A stretch of DNA of 64,000 bases from Candidatus Rifleibacterium amylolyticum (GCA_009917695.1 JAACJG010000002.1:310001-374000), one strand, 5' to 3'; shown: positions 43,451 through 52,015, counted from the first letter of the stretch. Made by a program: numbers and translations. The notes: generated by a model not told the origin, from the letters alone.

Positions 43451-44007
43451 TGAATCCCTCCGGTGTTCTGGAGACCGACTTCGAACATGGTTTGAAAATC
43501 CCTTTTCTCTGTGGCAAAACTGGCTGTTACATTAACTGAGTTTGCACTGGTTACCAGAAAATTGATGTTTCTTACATGATCTGCGACCAGGACACTCTTA
43601 TCTGGGTCATATACAGGATTGCTGATATTAAAAACATCAACATCTACCTTGTAATGCATGAGCTTATACAATTCTTTGCCGGTGCTGCTCGACAGATCCG
43701 CATCCTTCAGCTGATAGAGAACCTGAACATCACCCTTGAAATCTGCGAAAAACAAAGCGGAAGAAGACTCACCGACCTCAGGAAGAAGAAAATCGGTGCC
43801 TTCTCTGATAAGACGGGTAATACGATTCTGTAAGGTTAACACCTTGGACTGCATGTTCAAGTCAACCATTGCATTCTTCTGGCCGGTAGTAGATCCGGAG
43901 AACATTCTAAAAACCACGATCGAAAAAAGCGAAGCCAGAGCAATGACAACAATCAGTTCAACCATGGTGAAGGCGCGTCGCCTATTTGTGCCGCCGTTAA
44001 TCTCCAT
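43447..44007 (-). CDS. Pseudopilin (copy 1)
   Basis: 186 residues with the motif RRAFTMVELIVVIALASLFS (Ala at -1, Glu at +5). The body has VLTLQNRITRLIREGTDFLLPEVGESSSALFFAD and KELYKLMHYKVDVDVFNISNPVYDPDKS. It is strongly similar, end to end, to the protein at 46556-47101. Middle gene of the three-gene operon: its start shares a base with the stop of the OmpA-fusion gene (TGATG) and its stop overlaps the next start by 4 bases. Confidence 0.86.
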   Translation of the reverse strand: MEINGGTNRRRAFTMVELIVVIALASLFSIVVFRMFSGSTTGQKNAMVDLNMQSKVLTLQNRITRLIREGTDFLLPEVGESSSALFFADFKGDVQVLYQLKDADLSSSTGKELYKLMHYKVDVDVFNISNPVYDPDKSVLVADHVRNINFLVTSANSVNVTASFATEKRDFQTMFEVGLQNTGGIQ

Positions 44008-45047
44008 CAGGGGTCTTCTTTCAGAACGAATTCGACGCGGCGGTTTTTGGCCCGCCCTTCAGGAGTGGCATTGCTGGCAATCGGCTGTGTCTCGCCAAAT
44101 CCTCGGACAGTTATACGGTCAGCCGCGACGCCAGATGAAATGAGGTGGTCAGCCACGCTTTGCGCGCGCGCGATAGAAAGCTGCATATTAGTTTCAGCCG
44201 AGCCATCAGAACTGGCATGCCCACGCAAAACTATGCGGGTATCCGGCTGCTGTTCATTCAAAAGATCGGCGAGAGTATTCAGCAGCAGTTCCTGGTCAGA
44301 GGTGAGCTCGGTCACATCAAGACCAAAATAGAAGGATTTGATTATGTGATTCGCAGTCGGATCAACCGCTGAAATCAGCCCAGAAACTGGCTTTAACGTA
44401 AGATCATCTGGCGGAATATTAATGGTAACGACAGCAGGCCGCGGCAGATCAGCCTGATTGACGCCACCCGGATCGATACCGACAACTTCGAGAGCCTCTT
44501 TTATTGAGTCGGTTGGGCGCAATCTATCAGCAATTTCTTCGACTTTCGGCTGGTTATCTTTACGCCGCTGCATGATCTCATCGACCTTACTGTCGATATC
44601 TGAGGGCGCATTGGCCGGATCACCATATTCTTCGTAATAAACCGGTATGAACAGATTGGTAAAATCGAGCAAACTCGGGTTGTACTGCATGCGCCAGTAA
44701 AAGAGATGACTCTTTTCCTTGAATTTTACGCGGACTTTTACATTGAACATGAATTCGACCGAGGCGTGGTCTTCGACGCGCAGGTTATAACTACCGCCAA
44801 ACAAATTAGCCGAGCGGTCTTTCGGCCCGGACTTGAAGGAACGGTTACTCCACTGCCGCGACTGAATGTCGGCAAGAACCTCTACCAACGCCGAATAAGC
44901 AATGTTAAAAGCAGCCTGATAGTCATTGAGATGCTGGTATTTCTGACGGTTGGAAGACTGAAACTGCGTGAGCGTGAGCACCAGCAACCCGACTGCCAGC
45001 GACGCAAACAGAATCATCGGAAATATGTATCCGGCTCTTCCCTTCAT
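44007..45047 (-). CDS. PilX-like pseudopilin fused to an OmpA-like domain (copy 1)
   Basis: 346 residues from ATG 45047. The N-terminus GRAGYIFPMILFASLAVGLLVLTLTQF and AFNIAYSALVEVLADIQS are PilX/GspK-like. After a beta region and a Pro-rich linker comes an OmpA C-terminal (peptidoglycan-associated) domain (about 230-345): FYFGLDVTELTSDQELLLNTLADLL, VLRGHASSDGS, NMQLSIARAQSVADHLISSGV, VRGFGETQPIASN, KNRRVEFVL. The Arg that contacts diaminopimelate (SIARAQ) is kept; the Asp of the usual GHTD is Ser here. ATG 45047 is preferred over ATG 45122 because the promoter (45088-45116) lies between them. First gene of operon copy 1. Confidence 0.84.
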   Translation of the reverse strand: MKGRAGYIFPMILFASLAVGLLVLTLTQFQSSNRQKYQHLNDYQAAFNIAYSALVEVLADIQSRQWSNRSFKSGPKDRSANLFGGSYNLRVEDHASVEFMFNVKVRVKFKEKSHLFYWRMQYNPSLLDFTNLFIPVYYEEYGDPANAPSDIDSKVDEIMQRRKDNQPKVEEIADRLRPTDSIKEALEVVGIDPGGVNQADLPRPAVVTINIPPDDLTLKPVSGLISAVDPTANHIIKSFYFGLDVTELTSDQELLLNTLADLLNEQQPDTRIVLRGHASSDGSAETNMQLSIARAQSVADHLISSGVAADRITVRGFGETQPIASNATPEGRAKNRRVEFVLKEDP

Positions 45048-45087
45048 CTCTGATGCCTTTTTGTTTATTTTCAAGTCTATCTTTATT

Positions 45088-45116
45088 ATTATAACCTTTG
45101 CCGAATCCTTATACAA
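45088..45116 (-). promoter_or_regulatory. Promoter of pseudopilin-OmpA operon copy 1
   Basis: Minus strand TTGTAT (45111-45116), 17 bases, TATAAT (45088-45093). Its layout matches that of copy 2 (48233-48261). Confidence 0.75.
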
Positions 45117-45290
45117 TGCCATGCTTAATCGAACAGGAATGACCCAATTTCCTGATCAGAAGAGCTTTACGAGTTGTTCTCAGATTGTCTCATAAAACCA
45201 TCTGCGCAATCTGCAAAATCTGCGTGGAGGTATTTTTCCGCTTCTGGAATGGATGTTTCTCGCTCTGACGGAAGCAGATACAACAGCCAG

Positions 45291-46559
45291 CTAGTCGAGA
45301 ACGTTTACATACTCATCGATTTCTTTGAACAGCTTACCGGTGAGATCAAGCACAAAAAAGTTTTCTGTCAGCTTGTTCGTTGCTATAAAACTGCGCTCCT
45401 GGTCTGCCATGCGACAGATTGAAGCATCACGGTCTTTGAAGAATGCCTGAACGGCATCGAGAAAATCGATGTATCGCTCTTCGATAGTAATGGCACTGAC
45501 TTCTTCGCTGAAGGCGCGATTCGCGTAAAGAATGCGATTGATATTGAACAGCCTGACCACCATCTGCCGCTGGCTTCGTTGAAAATCGGCATATTTGAGC
45601 TGCTGCTCGTATCTTTCAGACAGCTTGAGAATGCAGTTAAAAAAGATCCGGCGCAACTGCCTGTAATAGAGACCTGACCGATTAATGCGACCTTCGACAA
45701 CAAATCTTTCAGGCAACGGTATGCTGGTAAGAAAGCTGATGTTGTCGGTGGCACCTTTGGTATGCGGCTGCAGGCTGAGCATAAGGTGCAGCAGGTCACG
45801 CGCCATTTCAAAATACAGTTGCGAGCAGCGCGCATATTCGTCTGAACCTGGTTGGGTAAAGACTTCAAGGCTTGCCGCCCGCTGCAGTTTTTCGGCGAAA
45901 TCGGGGTCATTAAGCCAGTCAAGACTGGAATACAACACATGCCCGACATGAACAAGCATGGTCTGCGCCCCGGCACTGCTGAGCTCTGCCCCGAGACTCG
46001 ATCCGGGTGCATTGAATACATCTTTGACCAGTCGCTCTTCAACCGCATCATCGGCAAGGTCAAAAGTAGTGAGAACTTCTTTTTTGCCGGTAAACGACAG
46101 CACCCGCGAGCTCGAAAAAAGTTCACCCCTGCCGGATTGCGCGTTCCATTTGAGGCCGGCAACCATCTCGTAATAGCCAGCTTTTTTTTCGGTCTCAACC
46201 GTGAGGGCGTAGTTATCTTTCAGCAGTTGGTATAGCTCAGGCGTCCGGTCTTCTGTTATCGACGGCTGCGAGAAAAACACGGTTTCCTTATCGGTAATGC
46301 TGGTCGAGATTTCGTATGGGCTGCCACTTGCATCGGCAAGTCCGATTGCCTTCATTCCGTGCGGGTTCAGCTGTGTCTCCTGATAGCACTGCTCCAGGAC
46401 CTTTTCGACGAGGGAAGAAGCAAGATAATTCTCTGAGGTAAATGTAGTTTCTTTTCTGAAACGATGCATCGTCTGCAGAAAAATGACAGATACTGAAGCA
46501 AGAAGAAAAAAACCGATCAGCAATTCAAGCAGTGAAAACCCCTTGCGGCTCTGTCTCAT
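45291..46559 (-). CDS. Pseudopilin with long helical C-terminal domain (copy 2)
   Basis: 422 residues, paralogue of the 42179-43450 protein. Prepilin motif RKGFSLLELLIGFFLLASVS. Blocks such as NPHGMKAIGLADA, ITDKETVFFS, SSRVLSFTG and NINRILYANRA are shared almost word for word with copy 1, while linkers have diverged, so the duplication is not recent. The helical tail (MLVHVGHVLYSSLDWLND, LYFEMARDLLHLMLSLQPHTK) is present in both. It overlaps the upstream gene by 4 bases (ATGA at 46556-46559). Last gene of operon copy 2, followed by a 170-base gap to the promoter of copy 1. Confidence 0.82.
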   Translation of the reverse strand: MRQSRKGFSLLELLIGFFLLASVSVIFLQTMHRFRKETTFTSENYLASSLVEKVLEQCYQETQLNPHGMKAIGLADASGSPYEISTSITDKETVFFSQPSITEDRTPELYQLLKDNYALTVETEKKAGYYEMVAGLKWNAQSGRGELFSSSRVLSFTGKKEVLTTFDLADDAVEERLVKDVFNAPGSSLGAELSSAGAQTMLVHVGHVLYSSLDWLNDPDFAEKLQRAASLEVFTQPGSDEYARCSQLYFEMARDLLHLMLSLQPHTKGATDNISFLTSIPLPERFVVEGRINRSGLYYRQLRRIFFNCILKLSERYEQQLKYADFQRSQRQMVVRLFNINRILYANRAFSEEVSAITIEERYIDFLDAVQAFFKDRDASICRMADQERSFIATNKLTENFFVLDLTGKLFKEIDEYVNVLD

Positions 46560-47101
46560 TCCGTTTCTCCGGAGTTCTGAAGCCCGACTTCGAACATTAC
46601 CTGAAAGTCCTTCTTTTCGGTAGCGAAACCGGCAGTGATGTTTACAGTATTTGCATTAGTCATTAAAAAACTTATGTCTTTGACGTAATCAGCGATCATC
46701 GCGCTTTTATCTGGATCGTAAACAGGATTGCTGATGTCGAAATTCCTGACGGCCACCTTGTAATGCATCAGCTTGTAGAGATCTTTGCCAGTGCTTTTCG
46801 AAAGTTCGGCGTCTTTGATCTGGTAAAGAACCTGCACATTACCCTCGTAGTCCGCGAAAAACAAAGCTGGCGACGACTCGCCAATTTCTGGCATAAGAAA
46901 ATCAGTGCCTTCCCTGATCATTCTTACAATGCGGTTCTGGGTGGTTAAAACCCTCGACTGCATGCTCAAATCGACCATTGCACTCTTCTGACTCGAAGTC
47001 GAGCTCGAAAACATGCGAAAAACCACTGTCGAAAGCAACCCGACCAGTCCAACGACAACAACAAGCTCGACCATGGTAAATGCGCGTCTGGTATTGGTCA
47101 T
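46556..47101 (-). CDS. Pseudopilin (copy 2)
   Basis: 181 residues with the motif RRAFTMVELVVVVGLVGLLS (Ala at -1, Glu at +5). Closely similar to the protein at 43447-44007 (QNRIVRMIREGTDFLMPEIGESSPALFFADYEG; FDISNPVYDPDKS). Middle gene of operon copy 2, with 4-base overlaps on both sides. Both copies keep an intact cleavage site and full length, so both are probably functional. Confidence 0.86.
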   Translation of the reverse strand: MTNTRRAFTMVELVVVVGLVGLLSTVVFRMFSSSTSSQKSAMVDLSMQSRVLTTQNRIVRMIREGTDFLMPEIGESSPALFFADYEGNVQVLYQIKDAELSKSTGKDLYKLMHYKVAVRNFDISNPVYDPDKSAMIADYVKDISFLMTNANTVNITAGFATEKKDFQVMFEVGLQNSGETE

Positions 47102-48180
47102 GGCTCTTCATTCAGCACAAACTCGACCCTGCGATTTTTTGCCTGTCCTTCGAGAGTTTCATTACTGGCGATTGGCTGTGTCATGCCGAAGCCTTTAACT
47201 GTTATGCGATCTGCTGCAATGCCAACGCTCTGCAGATAATCTGCGACGTTCTGAGCGCGTAGAATTGAAAAGGTCATGTTGCTTTCCGGTGTTCCGACAA
47301 TGCCGGTTGCATGGCCGCGCAATTCGATTTTGCTGGCTGGCCGGTCATTCAAAAGCTCGGCGAGGTTATCGAGCAAAAGCTTCTGGTCAGCGTCAAGTTC
47401 TGCCACATCGCCACCAAATCGCAGGTCTTTTATCACATACTTCGCCCTGGGCTCTATATCGGCGACCAACCTGGCAACAGGCTTTAACGGCAATCCAGCC
47501 ACCGGCAGGCTGATCGCGCCAGCTGTCGGACGCGGCGCATCACCCTTTTTCACATCACCAGCTTCTATTCCTACGACTTTAAGAGCTTCTTTAACTGTTT
47601 CAGCAGGTTTCAGTGCATCGGCAATTTCAGAAACTTTCGGCCGGTTTTCTTCGCGTCGGGTGATGATTTCATCGACGATGGCATCGATGCTGTCAGGATC
47701 GGCTATATCTGCCGGGTCCTGGAAATCCTTGTAAAAAGCCGGAACAAAAAGTCTGGTAAAATCAAGCAGATTCGGGTTGTAAATCATGCGCCAGTAAAAA
47801 AGATGACTCTTTTCTTTGTATTTTACTCTGACTTTAACGTTGAACACATAGTCATTCACAGCATGGTCTTCGACCTGCAGATTATAGGTTCCACCAAAAA
47901 TGGCAGCGTTCCTGTTCTGGGGTCCGGCTTTAAAAGACCGGTTGCTCCATTGCCTGGACTGGATATCGGCCAGAACCTCAACAAGCGCAGAATATCCGAT
48001 GTTGAAAGCCGCCTGATAATCATTCAGATGTCGGTATTTCATGCGATTGGATGTTTGAAACTGGGTCAGAGTAAGAATAAACAACCCGACTGCCAGCGAA
48101 GCAAACAGAATCATCGGAAAAATATACCCGCGTTTTGCGGGCAGGAACAAACGGCCGTCTATAGCTATTTTTTGACGCAT
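47098..48180 (-). CDS. PilX-like pseudopilin fused to an OmpA-like domain (copy 2)
   Basis: 360 residues, paralogue of the 44007-45047 protein. The N-terminus is KRGYIFPMILFASLAVGLFIL with the same AFNIGYSALVEVLADIQSRQWSN-type helix. The OmpA-like domain (about 245-358) has LRFGGDVAELDADQKLLLDNLAELL, ELRGHATGIVGT, NMTFSILRAQNVADYL, VKGFGMTQPIASN, KNRRVEFVL. Arg is kept but the ligand-binding Asp region reads ATGIVG, with no acidic residue. ATG 48180 follows a promoter at 48233-48261. First gene of operon copy 2. A link between a pseudopilus and the peptidoglycan is the obvious idea. Confidence 0.84.
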   Translation of the reverse strand: MRQKIAIDGRLFLPAKRGYIFPMILFASLAVGLFILTLTQFQTSNRMKYRHLNDYQAAFNIGYSALVEVLADIQSRQWSNRSFKAGPQNRNAAIFGGTYNLQVEDHAVNDYVFNVKVRVKYKEKSHLFYWRMIYNPNLLDFTRLFVPAFYKDFQDPADIADPDSIDAIVDEIITRREENRPKVSEIADALKPAETVKEALKVVGIEAGDVKKGDAPRPTAGAISLPVAGLPLKPVARLVADIEPRAKYVIKDLRFGGDVAELDADQKLLLDNLAELLNDRPASKIELRGHATGIVGTPESNMTFSILRAQNVADYLQSVGIAADRITVKGFGMTQPIASNETLEGQAKNRRVEFVLNEEP

Positions 48181-48212
48181 ACCTTAGCGAATCCAGAATC
48201 AACAGAACTTTG

Positions 48213-48261
48213 CAAAATGTATATTTTGTCACATTATACGATGAATTCGGCTCACAAACAA
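48213..48261 (-). promoter_or_regulatory. Promoter of pseudopilin-OmpA operon copy 2, with a palindrome at the start site
   Basis: Minus strand TTGTTT (48256-48261), 17 bases, TATAAT (48233-48238). CAAAAT-GTAT-ATTTTG (48213-48228), an inverted repeat, covers the expected transcription start and could be an operator. Confidence 0.65.
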
Positions 48262-48372
48262 CCCGACAACGAAAAATCACAGCAGTTCCCCTATAATCTA
48301 ACCGCTCTGCTTCAGCAGCTAAACCGACAATTACACTTAACTTATTGAATGTTTTTATTCGCCCTCCCCCTT

Positions 48373-48400
48373 TTGCAAAATCTGGATATATTTGTATAAA
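48373..48400 (+). promoter_or_regulatory. Promoter of the 48496 gene
   Basis: TTGCAA (48373-48378), 16 bases, TATAAA (48395-48400). The rest of the 315-base gap from 48181 holds only the opposing promoter. Confidence 0.6.
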
Positions 48401-48495
48401 GAAGATTTTTTACAAAAACAGATCGTACGTGAGTCCAGCTTCCAGAATAGACAGCCAGCTGGGGTTTTGCCATTTTCAGATAGCGAGGAGGGCTT

Positions 48496-48924
48496 ATGAA
48501 AGAAAAGATTGGCGTGTGGATTGACCATCGAAAGGCGTGGATAGTTATTCCTGCCGGAAAGAAAGGGGTGAATTCCAGCATAATGCAGATAGAGTCTGGC
48601 ATCGAGGATCACACCCACATAGCAAAAGGCGTGCGCACTGACATTACACCGGGATCAAACGACAGAATATCTGAAGACAACCATCAGCGCAACATTCAGG
48701 AACAACTTGCCAGATACTATGACCGGGTCATCGAAAACATGACTGAAGCGCAGTATATTCTGATTTTCGGACCGGGGCAGGCAAAGGTTGAACTGAAGAA
48801 CCGCATCAAATCGCAAAAACCGACCTGGAGCACACCGGAGGTTGAGCCTGCCGACAGAATGACTTCGCACGAAATCGTGGCACGCATTATGCAATATCAG
48901 CCGTACAAGACCATGACGGCATAG
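48496..48924 (+). CDS. eRF1-domain-like / host-attachment-type small protein
   Basis: 142 residues. The start KIGVWIDHRKAWIVIPAG and the later YDRVIENMTEAQYILIFGPGQAKVELKNRI match a bacterial family annotated variously as host attachment protein or translational machinery (release-factor-like) protein. Its fold resembles domain 2/3 of eRF1 or Pelota, where a GPG.AK.EL.. helix follows a beta strand. Function is not established. GGAGGG precedes ATG 48496. A strong terminator follows, so this is a single-gene unit. The family resemblance is from recall, without a search. Confidence 0.68.
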   Translation: MKEKIGVWIDHRKAWIVIPAGKKGVNSSIMQIESGIEDHTHIAKGVRTDITPGSNDRISEDNHQRNIQEQLARYYDRVIENMTEAQYILIFGPGQAKVELKNRIKSQKPTWSTPEVEPADRMTSHEIVARIMQYQPYKTMTA

Positions 48925-48940
48925 TATCTGTTAATCGAAA

Positions 48941-48973
48941 GGGCTGCCCGCAGACGGGGCAGCCCCTTTTTTT
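48941..48973 (+). terminator. Strong intrinsic terminator
   Basis: GGGCTGCCC (48941-48949) pairs with GGGCAGCCC (48957-48965), followed by seven T (48967-48973). Confidence 0.9.
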
Positions 48974-48992
48974 ATGTCGCGCGATAATGCGC

Positions 48993-50168
48993 TCAGATTT
49001 CGAGATTTGTGGGCAGCAGAATGTCGTCGCCACTGGCATTGTCGTCAACTTTGTTGGGCCCGACGCTGTAGAATACTGTAGAATTTTCCCTCTTAACTGA
49101 TTTCAGTGTCTCGCCGGTCCAAGGATCAAATGTATCGCCAGCAAGACCAAGACGGGCCGCCAGGGTTGCGATCATGATCGATTTCTGGCTCGCCTTTTCC
49201 CTGGCCTGAAAATTCGCCTTGCGGAAATTCGGAAAGGCGATCATCAGAACCGGGTTATGCGACACCAGATCCATATCGAATTTGAATTCGGGATTGTCAA
49301 AGGTTTCGCGGCTCAGCTTCTGATACTGATCGAAGGGTTCGCCGTAGTATCGTTCGAGAATCCACATCGCCAGGGGAGCCCGTGAAAACAAGCGACCATA
49401 GGCGTGTTTGAAGAAGATGAACTCGTCTTCCATGGCTGTTTTCATCGGCTTGTCAGTTGCCAGAGAAGTTTTCAGTTCATCGATGCAGTCTGCGGTTTCA
49501 GCATCGCTGAGTAGACCATCATTATGCAGTCCGGTGAGCTGCCTCATCGCTATACCGTCGATGGCGACCGTAATCATTTTGCCGATCAGGAAGGGGCTGG
49601 TCAGATCGTTCAAACGCGCCAGCTTTACCTGCGCCGCAAAGATGAAGGAGCTGTTTTCTTCGGGATAAAGCTGTTTGTAGCGACGATGATAAAGAGCGAT
49701 GAAACGCGAGACCGAGCGGACTTTTCGGAAGCTTTCGGCAAGTTCATCAGACAGTGGGTCTAATTGTGGGCTGGCAAATATGATCAGGTATTTCCAGTCA
49801 AGAGTGCCAAAATTCTTCAGGGCTGTGATTATTTCCTGATCATGCTCGGCAACTTTTTCGTCAAGCCGGTTCGGCTGGGCGCCATAAGACTTGATCATGA
49901 CAGTCTCTGAAAACCCCGCCAGCGCTTTCCAGCCGGCCAGAGCATTTTTCAAAGGTTCATCGATAAAGGCGTAACCCTTGCTCGCCGGGATATTTTCGAA
50001 ACCGGTTTCTTTGAACGAACTCGCTTCATTGAAGGCCTTGAGTTGAGTGGCTAGATTGTAAAAGCTGTAAACTGTCGAGGCTAACGAGATAACCAGCAAC
50101 CAGGCAACAATAGTGAACACACGTTTACCAGGGCTTTTGGCATAGAATTTTTCCATCAGGCTACGCAT
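48993..50168 (-). CDS. Membrane-anchored exported protein of the ECF-sigma operon, unknown function
   Basis: 391 residues. One N-terminal membrane helix (KRVFTIVAWLLVISLASTVYSF) and a large, mostly helical outside domain. The C-terminus WTGETLKSVKRENSTVFYSVGPNKVDDNASGDDILLP closely follows the pattern that ends many type II secretion-like and pilin-like proteins (DPF.G..L......G..F.VYSVGP...DDGG.). It overlaps the upstream gene by 13 bases, so it belongs to the sigma-factor operon. No catalytic motif is visible. Confidence 0.72.
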   Translation of the reverse strand: MRSLMEKFYAKSPGKRVFTIVAWLLVISLASTVYSFYNLATQLKAFNEASSFKETGFENIPASKGYAFIDEPLKNALAGWKALAGFSETVMIKSYGAQPNRLDEKVAEHDQEIITALKNFGTLDWKYLIIFASPQLDPLSDELAESFRKVRSVSRFIALYHRRYKQLYPEENSSFIFAAQVKLARLNDLTSPFLIGKMITVAIDGIAMRQLTGLHNDGLLSDAETADCIDELKTSLATDKPMKTAMEDEFIFFKHAYGRLFSRAPLAMWILERYYGEPFDQYQKLSRETFDNPEFKFDMDLVSHNPVLMIAFPNFRKANFQAREKASQKSIMIATLAARLGLAGDTFDPWTGETLKSVKRENSTVFYSVGPNKVDDNASGDDILLPTNLEI

Positions 50169-50593
50169 GGCGAACCTCCTGTATTTTCATTAGAGCGGCT
50201 GACGGGCATTGCTGCTGCAGTCAGAATGAAAGCCAGCACCGCAAGTAACATGAAACCGCGCATGACGCCGCGGATAAACCACAAACTAACCAGTGTCGTG
50301 TTGTCAATAATATCTCGATTATGCATCACACTGGCCTGAGCCATATCCAGCCCGGCATCTATTTCGGGCAGACTGGTAGAAACATCTATCTGCACCATTG
50401 AGACGGCAAGATAGACAATCAAGGCCGGCACAATGATTACCAGAAACTGCTGTAACAGTGCCTTTAAAGCCGCTCTCGGAACAGCAATCTTCTCGGAGCC
50501 AACCCGACTGGCGACAGCCTGTCTGAGAGTTTCATCCTTGCCGGCCTCTTCGCTGATGCGGGCAAAGGCGTTTTTCATCTGTTGAGGTTTCAT
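50156..50593 (-). CDS. Membrane protein, possible anti-sigma factor
   Basis: 145 residues. A soluble helical N-terminus (AFARISEEAGKDETLRQAVASRV) is followed by two membrane segments (FLVIIVPALIVYLAVSMVQI and FIRGVMRGFMLLAVLAFILTAAA) separated by a short outside loop. The start overlaps the ECF sigma gene stop by 4 bases, the usual position of an anti-sigma factor. The zinc-binding HxxxCxxC motif of ZAS anti-sigma factors is absent, so the role is inferred from position and topology only. Confidence 0.6.
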   Translation of the reverse strand: MKPQQMKNAFARISEEAGKDETLRQAVASRVGSEKIAVPRAALKALLQQFLVIIVPALIVYLAVSMVQIDVSTSLPEIDAGLDMAQASVMHNRDIIDNTTLVSLWFIRGVMRGFMLLAVLAFILTAAAMPVSRSNENTGGSPCVA

Positions 50594-51114
50594 GGTTCTT
50601 CCTCCTCGAACTCGAGGCCGAGACGTTCTTTAAGACGCGACAGGCGCGACATGACGGTGCCGACTTTGATCTGCATTTCGTCGGCGATCTGCTGATAGCT
50701 CATTTCGGCGCTGAAACGCAGGGTTATGATCTGGCGCTCATCATCGTCGAGCTTCGCCAGCAGCTCGCGCAGACGCGCGACATCTTCGGCGCGGATCAGC
50801 CGGTTTTCGAGCTCGCGCGCTTCGCTGGCCCCTTCCAGCCCACAGAAACGGGCGAGATAGCGCAGGCGGCTTCTCAGGCTGCGCCGGTATTTGAGAGCTT
50901 CATTGCGGGCGACCGTTACCAGCCAGGCTTTCCGGTTGAAGCCGTCATCCCAGAAGTCCGTGCATTCATAGGCCTTGACGAAGACCTCCTGGGTCAGATC
51001 CCAGGTTTCGGCGGCATCGAGGCTGATACCGTAGATTACCGAATACACCAGCCCCTGATGGCGGCGCTGCATTTCGGCGAACATCTGCGGCAGGTTGTGC
51101 GGTTTTGTAGTCAT
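50590..51114 (-). CDS. ECF-type RNA polymerase sigma factor
   Basis: 174 residues. Region 2 is seen in LVYSVIYGISLDAAETWDLTQEVFVKAYE and AWLVTVARNEALKYRR. Region 4 is ELLAKLDDDERQIITLRFSAEMSYQQIADEMQIKVGTVMSRLSRLKERL, with a clear helix-turn-helix. It directs RNA polymerase to a small regulon, often including its own operon. No ribosome site precedes ATG 51114. A TATAGA (51122-51127) only 7 bases upstream and a GGAATA at -35 distance suggest a leaderless mRNA from a self-recognised promoter; this is tentative. A 7-bp palindrome at 51199-51213 may end the upstream gene. Confidence 0.88.
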   Translation of the reverse strand: MTTKPHNLPQMFAEMQRRHQGLVYSVIYGISLDAAETWDLTQEVFVKAYECTDFWDDGFNRKAWLVTVARNEALKYRRSLRSRLRYLARFCGLEGASEARELENRLIRAEDVARLRELLAKLDDDERQIITLRFSAEMSYQQIADEMQIKVGTVMSRLSRLKERLGLEFEEEEP

Positions 51115-51216
51115 TACAATATCTATAATCCATCTGCCGCGATTTTATTCCATATTTTTTTGCGACTCGACAGGATTGCGCAGTGAACAGCCTTCTTAGC
51201 CTCTTAAAGAGGCCGT

Positions 51217-51942
51217 CTAGATAATAGACTTTATAAAGCGGATTATTTCAGGACCGTTTTTTCCGATTGTTATGAGTATAGTTACATATAAAAATGATGC
51301 ACCAACTTCGAGCGCAGACTGTCTGGTAAAATAATACCATGAGCACTCATAAAAGCTGAAACTGAGCCTGTTGTCAGCTTGTTTGGCAACAGCGTGACAG
51401 CCCGGCAAACCGGCTACATATTCAGCGCCGGTTATGGCAGCGATTTTTCTGGCGCTTCTGTTCTGCTTTTCCAGTTCTTCACGCGTTTCGTCGCTTAAAT
51501 ATATGATCTGTCCGTCATTTAAAACACATAGAACCCGATAGGTGTAATAATTATCTGCATTGTCGCTATGATACCTGCCTGAGCAGGTAACCGCGTGAAT
51601 ATCGGCGAAATTGGCAACCAGATCGACTCGCTTGTAGAAAAAAAACCTGAAATGATAAAACATCTTCTTGCCGGGCAGGTCAAAAATGTAATAGTTGTCA
51701 GTATTAAAATACAGGCTGCCAAAGAGTGCCAGACAAAAAACGGCAACAGCCATTACTGCCTGCCACTGCATGTCATATCTCTTATCGCCGGAAATAAAAA
51801 AGGAAACTCCAATCGCAACGGCGCTCAAAACAGACAACCACCAGAATGTGTTTTCCAGAGGCGTTCTCAGATCAGCCTTTATTTTGGGGTATTTATCGCC
51901 CGTAATCTCGGCTTCAACCGAAATGTCGTTAAGTTCATACAT
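51217..51942 (-). CDS. Membrane protein of unknown function
   Basis: 241 residues from ATG 51942 (a TTG three codons earlier is also possible). Two close membrane helices (WWLSVLSAVAIGVSFFISG, WQAVMAVAVFCLALFGSLYF) follow a short polar N-terminus. Then comes a PH-like beta region (NYYIFDLPGKKMFYHFRFFFYKRVDLVANFADIHAVTCSG, VLCVLNDGQIIYLSDE), and a last hydrophobic segment near the end. Such TM-TM-PH-like layouts are common in uncharacterised bacterial proteins. Separate from the ECF operon by about 100 bases. Confidence 0.65.
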   Translation of the reverse strand: MYELNDISVEAEITGDKYPKIKADLRTPLENTFWWLSVLSAVAIGVSFFISGDKRYDMQWQAVMAVAVFCLALFGSLYFNTDNYYIFDLPGKKMFYHFRFFFYKRVDLVANFADIHAVTCSGRYHSDNADNYYTYRVLCVLNDGQIIYLSDETREELEKQNRSARKIAAITGAEYVAGLPGCHAVAKQADNRLSFSFYECSWYYFTRQSALEVGASFLYVTILITIGKNGPEIIRFIKSII

Positions 51943-52015
51943 GCCTTGCAAAACCTCGAATAAATAAGTAACAAATCATCTTTGGAGTAACACTAAAAAC
52001 CGAATAAAAGCAGTT

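Noticed and set aside
48342-48618. Two minus-strand frames of 86-87 codons
   Set aside because: They lie opposite a real gene and its promoter, overlap each other in different frames and have no ribosome sites.
48993-50168. Genuine prepilin in the ECF operon
   Set aside because: The N-terminal helix has no Gly-Phe...Glu cleavage site; only the C-terminal YSVGP...DD pattern resembles pilin-like proteins.
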